Assembly: GCF_900187295.1 (NCBI RefSeq) | Contig: NZ_LT906473.1 | Span: 1,798,001-1,862,000 of the forward strand | Direction of reading: 5' to 3' | DNA length: 64,000 nucleotides | From: Corynebacterium cystitidis | GTDB lineage: Bacteria; Actinomycetota; Actinomycetes; Mycobacteriales; Mycobacteriaceae | Shown: positions 55,336 to 62,994 of the stretch, one piece after another | Position numbering within the stretch: the first letter of the stretch is position 1 | Layout: each line of letters begins with the position of its first letter | Program-made: the position numbers and the translations under genes | Notes under the pieces: model-generated | The model's database searches: none | Told to the model about the DNA's origin: nothing | What the model saw: only the letters and a program-made list of their open reading frames with translations

Positions 55336-56374
55336 ATGAACGCACCACAGCATGCATTTCATCCTTCTGATCTTCTGTCGGCACCGACTTTGGCGTGCAC
55401 TGATGAAGGCACATTCCGGATTGTCCAGTTCAACGACACCCAAGATGACCACCTCACTGATCGGCGCACTTTACAGTTCATGGAAGCAGTCCTTGATCGC
55501 GAGCTGCCCCAACTGTTAGTCATCAACGGCGATATCATCGACGGTGGCCCGAATACCGCCCGCGAGGTGCGCCAGGCGATTAACACTGTGGTCCAACCGA
55601 TGGAATCTCGGGGAACTTCATGGGCGGTGACTTTTGGGAATCATGAGGAAGATTCCAATGACATCGCTGGCACCGGGATGCGCAGGCCCGAAATGCTTGA
55701 TTTTGTCCGCCAGTATCCGCGCAATGTTAATCCGGCCCCGATCGACGGTGTGCATGGGTTCAGGGGCTTATGTTCCGGCGCGTGTCTACGGCCAGTCAAC
55801 CCGGATGCTGCCCGCTTATGATTATCTGCGTCCCAGCCAGATCCAGTAGTACCGGGAGACTTCCTTGCCTGCTGAACAGCGTCACGGACGCCTCATCCCC
55901 AGCCTGATGTTTTCCCACATCCCTACCTATGAGCATGAGGATATGTGGAACGGCGGGCCAGGTGCGACAACTGAGGCGAAACACCGCAACGCGATTGACA
56001 CTTTCTTTATCACCGGCGAAAAGCACGAGGTTGCCACCGTTGGCGCTATAAACTCGAGAATCTACGCTGCGTGCCAGGAACGTGGCGACGTACGTGGGAT
56101 TTACCGCGGACACGACCACCTGAACTAGTACACCGGTAATTAATACGGCATTGAGCTGGGCTTTAGCCCTTCTACTGGGTGTGGCCCCTACGGCGCTCCT
56201 GGCGAAAAACGCAACCATTACCGCGGTGCACACGTCTTCGACATCGACGCCCACAATTCGCGCATCTATACAGGCACCCGGCTGGTCTTTGCCAGCGACC
56301 TAGGCTTTGACCTCTCCCCTGGCTGGCAACCCATCGATTGCCCACTGCCCTGCCAGACTTCGGCGCTAGTCTAG
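55336..56374 (+). pseudogene. Decayed metallophosphoesterase (purple-acid-phosphatase-like)
   Basis: Fragments of one calcineurin-like enzyme in two frames. Frame one (55336 to about 55755) has FNDTQDDHL, VINGDIIDGG and TFGNHEED. The reading then passes to another frame with YVPARVYGQSTRMLPAYDYLRPSQIQ, followed by TAG at 55847, YRETSL, SHIPTYEHE and GIYRGHDHLN, TAG at 56126, TAA at 56141, then GAHVFDIDAHNSRIYTG to a final TAG at 56372. The jump coincides with an apparent loss of about 20 residues. Metal-binding motifs survive, so decay is recent. It is divergent from phoA. Confidence 0.88.
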
Positions 56375-56431
56375 CGGGGTGTTAGTTTAGCGGGGTGTCT
56401 GCTGCGGTCTTGCCTGCGAGGTGTCCGAAGA

Positions 56432-58216
56432 TCAACCCAAGGCAATCGTGCCACCGGCACCGCCGTAGAAGCCCTGGGTGGCTGCACCACCGGCGTTACC
56501 TGCCGAGTACAGGCCTGCCACGACCTGGCCGGACTTGTTTTTCACGCGCCCTTGGGAGTCGGTAACAGGCCCACCCACGGTACCTAAGGCTGATGATTCC
56601 GCTTTCACCGCGTATAACGGGCGACGCTCGATTGGGCCGAGAGTGGACGACTGCGGGGCCTTCAGCACTGGGCGCATAATCTTAGACAATGGGCCCACGA
56701 TCATCTTGCGCAGCCCCTCGGAGTCGTTCTTCTGCGCTGCCTGCTTGGCGCCCATATTGACAATCGGGCCGATCAGTTTGGCAAACAGCCACTGCGCTTG
56801 CTGGGTGACGCCTGGGAACCGCTTGGCTGGTGAGGCAGCGCCGAGCATCGGGTAGAAATCACCAAAGTAGCGGTCAAAGAGGGTTTCGCCCCGGCCAAAC
56901 CATGGGTCGCGACCCTTGGCTGCCTCCGGGTTAAACTTGTCCACAGTGCTCAACAGGTTCTCGGCGTTAATGCCAGTCTTTTCTGCCAGCTCAGTCAGCG
57001 AATCCGCCTGGATCACGTACTCGGGAACCTCACCACCTGGGGTGGAACCGAAGAGGCCAAACTTGTCCCAGAAGTTCTGGTCGAAAATGAAATAGGCCGG
57101 GTCATTGACCATCTCGCCACGTTCTTCGTCCCACACCCGCATCGCTCCACCCATCTGGTCATAGGCCGCAGCCTCATTGGTAAAGCGCACGCCGTCGCGG
57201 TTGACCATGATGGAGTGTGGCAGGGAGCGTTCGCCCAGCAGCAGCCGCGCGAATGGTTTACCCTCGAGGGTTTCACCCGGAAGTTGAACTCCTGGCATCC
57301 ACCACGCATGCTCCATGGCGGTTAGTTCAGCATCGATCTCTTCAGCAAGCTGCACCGCGATGCCACGATGGCCGCGTGGGGAAACGTGGGTTCCCATCGG
57401 CGCGTTCATGTACTTGGTGGTTAACTCGTCGGAAGTTTCAAAACCGCCGGAGGCGATAATCACCCCGTTATGCGCCCGGATGGTGTGCTCCTTGCCGTTC
57501 GATGAGACGACCAAGCCGGTCACCCGCCCGTTCTCAACGACCAGGCTCTCTGCTGGAGTTTCAACCCGCACGTTCACACCTGCTACCAAGTTGGCTTCGA
57601 GCAGGGCACCCACCAAGGCTGGGCCTGCGATCCACGCTGAATCAGTTTTCAGCCCTGCGAGCAGCCAAAACGGCATTGGGTTCTTCGCCATGCCACTGGT
57701 TAAGGCCGGCCGAACATACTGTGCCGCCTCCCCGAGGCCTTCCGCGTTGTAGGGCCCGGGGAACAGTGCGCGACCAACGGATGCCCCAGGAATATCGGAG
57801 CGGTAGTCCGGCCAGATCGCCGGGATCCAGCCGAACTTGGTGTTGTTTTCAACATAGCGGGCTACCTTCGGGCCCTCGTTTAATACAGTGTCTATGATTT
57901 CTGGGTCGAGGATCTTGTCGCGGCCCTCGCCCATAAAGTAGGTCCGGCCTTGTTCGATCGAGTCTTCTACCCCTAAAGCGTCGGTGGAGAATCCGTGGGC
58001 GGGAATCCACGCCGCGCCGGCCGAGACACCTGTTGCGCCACCCACAATGTCCAGCGACTCGACAACAAGTACCTGGGCGCCCTTTTGGGCTGCGGTGAGC
58101 GCTGCGGTCAGGCCCGCACCACCAGAACCGATAACGATAATGTCTACGTTATCAGGCACGCCATGTTCAACAATTGTTCCGATTGTTCCCTTATGGTTTG
58201 GCTGTTGTGCAACCAA
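56432..58216 (-). CDS. FAD-dependent dehydrogenase (KstD/fumarate-reductase-flavoprotein family), C-terminal frameshift
   Basis: 594 residues. FAD Rossmann motif DIIVIGSGGAGLTAALTAAQ (from about 25), GGATGVSAGAAW, RVRFTNEA and final GNAGGAATQGFYGGAGGTIALG. The family includes 3-ketosteroid delta-1-dehydrogenases and fumarate reductase subunits; the substrate is not determined. The protein stops just where the family's last helix should begin; the next frame encodes LIFGHLAGKTAADTPLN to TAA at 56382, so one G has been lost near 56434. TTG start at 58214-58216 with GGAAGG upstream. An inverted repeat lies 84 bp upstream. Confidence 0.85.
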   Translation of the reverse strand: MVAQQPNHKGTIGTIVEHGVPDNVDIIVIGSGGAGLTAALTAAQKGAQVLVVESLDIVGGATGVSAGAAWIPAHGFSTDALGVEDSIEQGRTYFMGEGRDKILDPEIIDTVLNEGPKVARYVENNTKFGWIPAIWPDYRSDIPGASVGRALFPGPYNAEGLGEAAQYVRPALTSGMAKNPMPFWLLAGLKTDSAWIAGPALVGALLEANLVAGVNVRVETPAESLVVENGRVTGLVVSSNGKEHTIRAHNGVIIASGGFETSDELTTKYMNAPMGTHVSPRGHRGIAVQLAEEIDAELTAMEHAWWMPGVQLPGETLEGKPFARLLLGERSLPHSIMVNRDGVRFTNEAAAYDQMGGAMRVWDEERGEMVNDPAYFIFDQNFWDKFGLFGSTPGGEVPEYVIQADSLTELAEKTGINAENLLSTVDKFNPEAAKGRDPWFGRGETLFDRYFGDFYPMLGAASPAKRFPGVTQQAQWLFAKLIGPIVNMGAKQAAQKNDSEGLRKMIVGPLSKIMRPVLKAPQSSTLGPIERRPLYAVKAESSALGTVGGPVTDSQGRVKNKSGQVVAGLYSAGNAGGAATQGFYGGAGGTIALG

Positions 58217-58282
58217 TGTTTTCCTTCCAGAGTGTTTTTATTTACTTGCTTGTGGTTTTACTTGCTATCAGATGGGTCCTTG

Positions 58283-58315
58283 TCCCGCTTCGCGGGAGAT
58301 GGTGACATATCACCA
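58283..58315 (-). promoter_or_regulatory. Two inverted repeats upstream of the FAD dehydrogenase
   Basis: TCCCGC-TTC-GCGGGA (58283-58297) is a perfect tight hairpin. TGGTGA-CATA-TCACCA (58300-58315) is a 6-4-6 inverted repeat with the look of a dimer operator. Both lie 67-99 bp before the TTG start at 58216, in its promoter region; the regulator is unknown. Confidence 0.5.
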
Positions 58316-58390
58316 ATAGTATGGGAAAAGAAAACAATGCTAGGGGCGCAATTAACTGGCACGATTAGCGGCTGGTGAATTCACCAGCCA

Positions 58391-58546
58391 TCACCAACAC
58401 AGCGCACTACACTCAAGAGTTTCGAGAGTGGGCACAACAGCATCGAAGAAACCCGAACGGTTGAATCCCAGCTCCACCGCAGCGATCTTATCTGCGATGA
58501 AGCCAGCATAATCCGCGTTGTAGTGGTCTTTTAGCTTTGTTGCCAT
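58391..58546 (-). pseudogene. N-terminal remnant of a DNA-alkylation-repair (AlkD/HEAT-like) gene
   Basis: An ATG at 58544-58546 opens a 51-codon frame: MATKLKDHYNADYAGFIADK followed by IAAVELGFNRSGFFDA and VPTLETLECSAL, ending in TGA at 58391. The pattern (MxxKLKDxYNxxxA...I...F...F...LxxLExLE) is that of the first helices of DNA alkylation repair proteins (PF08713), which are about 230 residues or longer. Nothing similar follows in any frame before the FAD dehydrogenase. The identification is from memory of the family. Confidence 0.6.
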
Positions 58547-58611
58547 AGGGTTAAAACTACAGGATTTCGCTTTACGACGAATGCAGATGCTGCCATCTGA
58601 GGATTCATCTC

Positions 58612-59544
58612 TTACGCGTCATTGTTTGCCTCGTTGTTTACCTCTGGCAGCTCAGAGATATCAGATGGGTACGAATCTTGCGCCCCAGGACGGAGTGTGG
58701 CTGCTGCACCAACGCGTGCCGCAAAATGTGCTGCGTCGACGAGGTTTTCCCCCTCAGCTAGTTGTGCCACCAAGGCTCCCGCAAAAGCATCACCTGCGCC
58801 AGTAGTGTCAACTGCTTGAACCGTTGGAGTAGGAATATCAATGAGGTGTTCTGGCGTAGCAACAAGCGCTCCCGCTGCACCCAAGGTGAGAACCACAGAC
58901 CGGAATCCGTGGGCGACAAGGGAGGATGCAAGTTCATGAGGATCATTAGTAGTCACCTGTTCTCCGAGCTGCTCCAGTACTAGCGCAGCTTCGTGTTCAT
59001 TCGCTAGCAGTGGATCAGCCTGAAGAAGTTGCTCCCGCCCGACTGGAACCACCGGGGCGAGGTTAACCACCACTCGGCCAGTGGCCATATCGACTGCGGC
59101 ATTGAATCCGGAGGAAGGTATTTCTCCTTGCAGAAGCACGATTTCGGCGTTGGCGATAACATCACGGTTCTTCTCGACGCGCTCCTTGGTTATAGTTCCA
59201 TTGGCACCGGGGATCACGATGATCGTGTTCTCCCCATCATCCGATACCGTAATTACGGCAAGCCCTGTTGGTTCATCCACAACAGTAATGTGGCTTTGGT
59301 CAATACCGGCCCGGTCGAAGTGTTGCAGTGCCGCTTGAGCTTGAAGGTCATCCCCCGTTGCTCCGACCAGGGTGACATTAGCTCCCAAGAGGGCGGCTGC
59401 GACAGCCTGGTTAGCGCCCTTACCACCCGCGGAAAAATGGCCACCAGCCCCTATGAGAGTTTCGCCGGGATGTGGGTGGCGGGCCACTCTCGTCGTCAAG
59501 TCCGCGTTAATTGAGCCTACAACGACAATCTTCTTCGCACTCAC
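58612..59544 (-). CDS. rbsK: Ribokinase
   Basis: 310 residues, PfkB family. VVGSINADLTTRV, GGHFSAGGKGANQAVAAA and the anion-hole/base motif VDTTGAGDAFAGAL. Phosphorylates ribose to ribose-5-P after uptake by RbsABC. GTG at 59542-59544 overlaps the rbsB TGA. Last gene of the rbsRACBK operon; the pyranase gene rbsD is not in the cluster. Confidence 0.93.
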   Translation of the reverse strand: MSAKKIVVVGSINADLTTRVARHPHPGETLIGAGGHFSAGGKGANQAVAAALLGANVTLVGATGDDLQAQAALQHFDRAGIDQSHITVVDEPTGLAVITVSDDGENTIIVIPGANGTITKERVEKNRDVIANAEIVLLQGEIPSSGFNAAVDMATGRVVVNLAPVVPVGREQLLQADPLLANEHEAALVLEQLGEQVTTNDPHELASSLVAHGFRSVVLTLGAAGALVATPEHLIDIPTPTVQAVDTTGAGDAFAGALVAQLAEGENLVDAAHFAARVGAAATLRPGAQDSYPSDISELPEVNNEANNDA

Positions 59545-60467
59545 CGGAAATCACCCACGTTGTCTTGGTTAACGGTAACCACTTCGACTGGGACGACATC
59601 GGCAACGTCTTCACCGTTGAGGATTAGCGCTGCCTGGTTCACCGCCTCGGAGCCGAGTTCACGAGGCTGTTGTGCGATCGTGGCGGTCATGGTGCCCGTT
59701 GCGACAGCTTCGATCCCTTCGAGGGTTCCGTCGAATCCGATGATCTGAATCTGGTCACCTGCGCGCCCACCGGTTGCTTCGATCGCACCCAGTGCCATCT
59801 CGTCATTCTCGGCGAAGATCCCCACCACATCGGGGTGTGCCTGCAGCAAGTTGGTTGCAACATCCAGCCCTTTCGTCCGGTCAAATCCTGCGGTTTGTTG
59901 AGCAACCACCTCGATATTGGGGTAGGTAGCAATTTGGTCCCTGAAACCTTGCCCACGATCACGCGACGAGGATGATCCGGGAACGCCCTGCAAGATAATG
60001 ATCTTGCCTGCTCCACCGATCGCTTCTGCCAAAGCATCGGCCGCTTGCTTTCCGCCCGAGATATTGTCACTAGCGACGAAAGAGGCCAGCTCACCGCCGT
60101 TTGAAGTGCGGTCGAGAGCGATGACTGGAATGTCCGCTTGGTTCAGCATTTCTACCGAATTTGCTACTGCATCTGAGTCGACGGGATTGACCAAGACCAC
60201 GCCTGGTTTCATCGCGGTTGCATTCCCCAGCTGGTCTGCTTGCCGTAGGGCATCGTCACCTGCATCTTGGACGTTCAGCTCAATTCCCAGTTCTTCTGCC
60301 CGATCTCGGGCCCCGTCTCGGACCTGGACGAAGAATGGATTAGTCTGCGTCGATAACGCCAGAGTAATGGACTGGCTTTCTTCAAGATCCCGTCCACATG
60401 ATGCAATCGATACGGCCGCTGCTAGCAATGTAAGTACGGCAATAGTTTTTCTCATCATTGGTCTCAT
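59541..60467 (-). CDS. rbsB: Ribose ABC transporter substrate-binding lipoprotein RbsB
   Basis: 308 residues. Lipoprotein signal peptide ending in IASC (about residue 21-24), then a periplasmic-binding-protein fold: LALSTQTNPFFVQVRDGARDRAEE, VLVNPVDSDAVA, VIALDRTSNGGE, FAENDEMALGAIEA and IIGFDGTLEG. As a Gram-positive-type lipoprotein it would be anchored at the outer face of the membrane. ATG 60467 or an ATG four or five codons in. Follows rbsC by 3 bp. Confidence 0.92.
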   Translation of the reverse strand: MRPMMRKTIAVLTLLAAAVSIASCGRDLEESQSITLALSTQTNPFFVQVRDGARDRAEELGIELNVQDAGDDALRQADQLGNATAMKPGVVLVNPVDSDAVANSVEMLNQADIPVIALDRTSNGGELASFVASDNISGGKQAADALAEAIGGAGKIIILQGVPGSSSSRDRGQGFRDQIATYPNIEVVAQQTAGFDRTKGLDVATNLLQAHPDVVGIFAENDEMALGAIEATGGRAGDQIQIIGFDGTLEGIEAVATGTMTATIAQQPRELGSEAVNQAALILNGEDVADVVPVEVVTVNQDNVGDFR

Positions 60468-60470
60468 CCC

Positions 60471-61442
60471 TTACTGCGAAACTGTCTTGTTGCGGATGAC
60501 GTCGAATCCGACGGCGGCCGCGATGACGATACCGATTACGATTTGCTGCCAGAATGAGGAGACGTTCAGCAGATTGAGACCGTTGCGAATCACTGCCAGC
60601 AATAAGGCGCCGACCAAGGTGCCCCAAGCACCACCGCGACCGCCGGACAACGATGCACCACCAATAACGACAGCCGCGATAGCATCCAGTTCGTATCCAG
60701 TACCCGCGTTAGGCTGGGCCGATGACAAACGAGCCGTCATCACAAGTCCTGCCCACGCTGCAAAAATACCCGAAAGCGCGTACACGCTAATGAGGATTCT
60801 TCTCACTGGTAGACCAGACAGGCGAGCAGCTTCCATATTTCCGCCAATCGCGTACATCGAGCGCCCTAAGACTGTTCGCGACAGGATAAACCAGCACACG
60901 AACCCGGCCAGAGCCATCATGATGATCGGTACTGGAAGGAAGCCTAGATCTGCCCCCATCCAGTTGACTGCCTCTGGAGAAGGAGCTGGGGATCCCTCTG
61001 AGATAACCAGTGTCAGACCACGGGTAATTGACATCATCGCCAGAGTTGCGATAAACGCGGGTAATTTACCGTAGGCGATTGAAAGGCCAGCGATGCAGCC
61101 CGCGAGCAAGCCGGTTGCTAGACCGAGGACGAGTGTGAGCCATCCGGGGAAACCGACCTCTGCCCACATGTATGCAGTGACCATTCCGCCTAAAGCCGCG
61201 ACGGCACCAACCGATAGGTCAATCCCGCCAGTGACGATGACAAATGTCATGCCAAAGGCGATGATTGCCACGGTCGCGGCTTGGACGCCAATGTTGATAA
61301 GGTTGTCGGTTGACAGAAATGCAGGGGTTGCTACTGCAAGCGCTACGACCAAGATGATGAGGCCAACAAGGGCTCCATTGTTCATCATCCAGTTGCCAAC
61401 GCTGCGCGCCGGTGATTGTTTTGTTCCAGTGTGAGTTGTCAT
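60471..61442 (-). CDS. rbsC: Ribose ABC transporter permease RbsC
   Basis: 323 residues, eight or more hydrophobic segments, with the family segments VTGGIDLSVGAVAALGGM, GLSIAYGKLPAFIATLAMMSITRG and the C-terminal VIGGASLSGGRGGAWGTLVGA. ATG at 61440-61442, 7 bp after the rbsA stop; the longer upstream frame overlaps rbsA and is not needed. It forms the membrane pore with RbsA as ATPase. Confidence 0.93.
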   Translation of the reverse strand: MTTHTGTKQSPARSVGNWMMNNGALVGLIILVVALAVATPAFLSTDNLINIGVQAATVAIIAFGMTFVIVTGGIDLSVGAVAALGGMVTAYMWAEVGFPGWLTLVLGLATGLLAGCIAGLSIAYGKLPAFIATLAMMSITRGLTLVISEGSPAPSPEAVNWMGADLGFLPVPIIMMALAGFVCWFILSRTVLGRSMYAIGGNMEAARLSGLPVRRILISVYALSGIFAAWAGLVMTARLSSAQPNAGTGYELDAIAAVVIGGASLSGGRGGAWGTLVGALLLAVIRNGLNLLNVSSFWQQIVIGIVIAAAVGFDVIRNKTVSQ

Positions 61443-61449
61443 GGCGCCG

Positions 61450-62994
61450 TTACTCCTTTTCTGAGTGTTCTGTTGAAGGCGGATATTCATCGACGGCGTC
61501 TTCGACCTGAGAAACAGCAAGCTTCATCACTTCGTCTTGGGTCGCGGTAGGAGGAAGTTCTCCTGCAATGTGACCACCAGACATGACCAGGATTCGGTCA
61601 GACATGCCAAGTACCTCAGGCAGGTCCGAGGATGCCATGAGGACTGCGCCGCCATTGGCTGTGATGTCATTGATGATGTTGTAGATTTCGACCTTTGCGC
61701 CAACGTCAACGCCTCGGGTTGGCTCGTCAAGAAGCAGGACTTGCGAGTCGGCCATCACCCACCTGCCGAACACCGCCTTTTGTTGGTTACCGCCGGAGAG
61801 ATTACGGACGTGTTGATCAATCCCGGACATACGCACGCGCAACTGTTCAGCGACTTCGTTTGCCCGTTTACGTTGGCCTGACCGGTCAGCTAATCCGGCT
61901 GTGGCACTCGAGTGCAGAGTCGCTAAGCCAATGTTGTCTCCTACACTGGCATCAAGGATCAATCCTTGGTTCTTGCGGTCTTCAGGCACGTGTCCGACTC
62001 CTTCGCTGATCGCGGCGGAGACATTGCCGTTGGGTAGTTCCTTTCCGTTTACTCTCACAGTTCCTGAGTCGTAGTGATCAGCTCCTGCGATAGCCCTGAT
62101 GACTTCTGTGCGTCCTGCGCCAACTAGGCCTGCGATGCCAACGACTTCGCCCGTGTGCACGGTAAAAGTAATGTCATCGAATTTGCCTTCGCTTGAAAGG
62201 TCAGCAACTTCGAGAACAGGTTTTCCTGGTGTGTCAGCAATACGCGGGTACTGGTCTTCGATGTCACGCCCGACCATGAGACGGACAAATTCATCTTCAG
62301 AAGTATCTGCTGGGACTTCTGCGATAAACTCACCATCGCGGAGGACGCTTACCGAGTCTGCGATGCGCGCGATTTCATCAAGGTGGTGGGAAATAAATAC
62401 CATTCCCACTCCGCGTTGTTTTAGGTCATCAATAACGGTGAAAAGTTGGTCGATTTCTTTGCCTGTTAGGGCCGCTGTGGGCTCATCGAGGATTAGCACG
62501 CGAGCCTTCATCGACAATGCTTTTGCGATTTCGACGAGCTGTTGGCGGGCGAGACCGAGTTCGCTGACGGGCGTATCAAGGTCAACCTTGAGACCAATGA
62601 AATCGAGCGCTTCTTGTGCCTCGGCCGTCAGTTGTCTGAAGTTGACCAGCCCACCAGAGTTTGGGGTTCGGCCAAGCATGATGTTTTCGGCCACTGACAA
62701 CGTGGGGACCAAGTTCAGTTCTTGGTAAATTGTGGCAATGCCTTTGGCTTCGGCCTCCTTGGTCGATGCGAACGTAACGGGTGCACCATCGACGATAATT
62801 TCGCCTGAATCTGGCCGGTGGACACCAGCCATCATTTTGATAATGGTAGATTTTCCTGCGCCGTTTTCGCCAAGAAGAGCTTGCACCTTTCCGGGCTGAA
62901 CTGCCACAGAGACGTCTTTAATTACTGAAACAGGCCCAAAGGATTTGCTCACATTGCGCATTTCTAGGATTGGTTGCGGATCTTGTCCGTTCAT
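61450..62994 (-). CDS. rbsA: Ribose ABC transporter ATP-binding protein RbsA
   Basis: 514 residues with two ABC domains. First: GENGAGKST, QELNLVPTLSVAENI, DEPTAALT. Second: degenerate Walker A GLVGAGRTE, signature LSGGNQQKAVFGRW, DEPTRGVDVGAK. The Lys-less second P-loop is normal for monosaccharide importers. ATG at 62992-62994 overlaps the rbsR TGA (ATGA). Confidence 0.94.
   Translation of the reverse strand: MNGQDPQPILEMRNVSKSFGPVSVIKDVSVAVQPGKVQALLGENGAGKSTIIKMMAGVHRPDSGEIIVDGAPVTFASTKEAEAKGIATIYQELNLVPTLSVAENIMLGRTPNSGGLVNFRQLTAEAQEALDFIGLKVDLDTPVSELGLARQQLVEIAKALSMKARVLILDEPTAALTGKEIDQLFTVIDDLKQRGVGMVFISHHLDEIARIADSVSVLRDGEFIAEVPADTSEDEFVRLMVGRDIEDQYPRIADTPGKPVLEVADLSSEGKFDDITFTVHTGEVVGIAGLVGAGRTEVIRAIAGADHYDSGTVRVNGKELPNGNVSAAISEGVGHVPEDRKNQGLILDASVGDNIGLATLHSSATAGLADRSGQRKRANEVAEQLRVRMSGIDQHVRNLSGGNQQKAVFGRWVMADSQVLLLDEPTRGVDVGAKVEIYNIINDITANGGAVLMASSDLPEVLGMSDRILVMSGGHIAGELPPTATQDEVMKLAVSQVEDAVDEYPPSTEHSEKE

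Noticed and set aside
61450..62994. Lys-less second P-loop of RbsA as an inactivating mutation
   Set aside because: Degenerate second ABC sites are the norm in RbsA/XylG-type importers.
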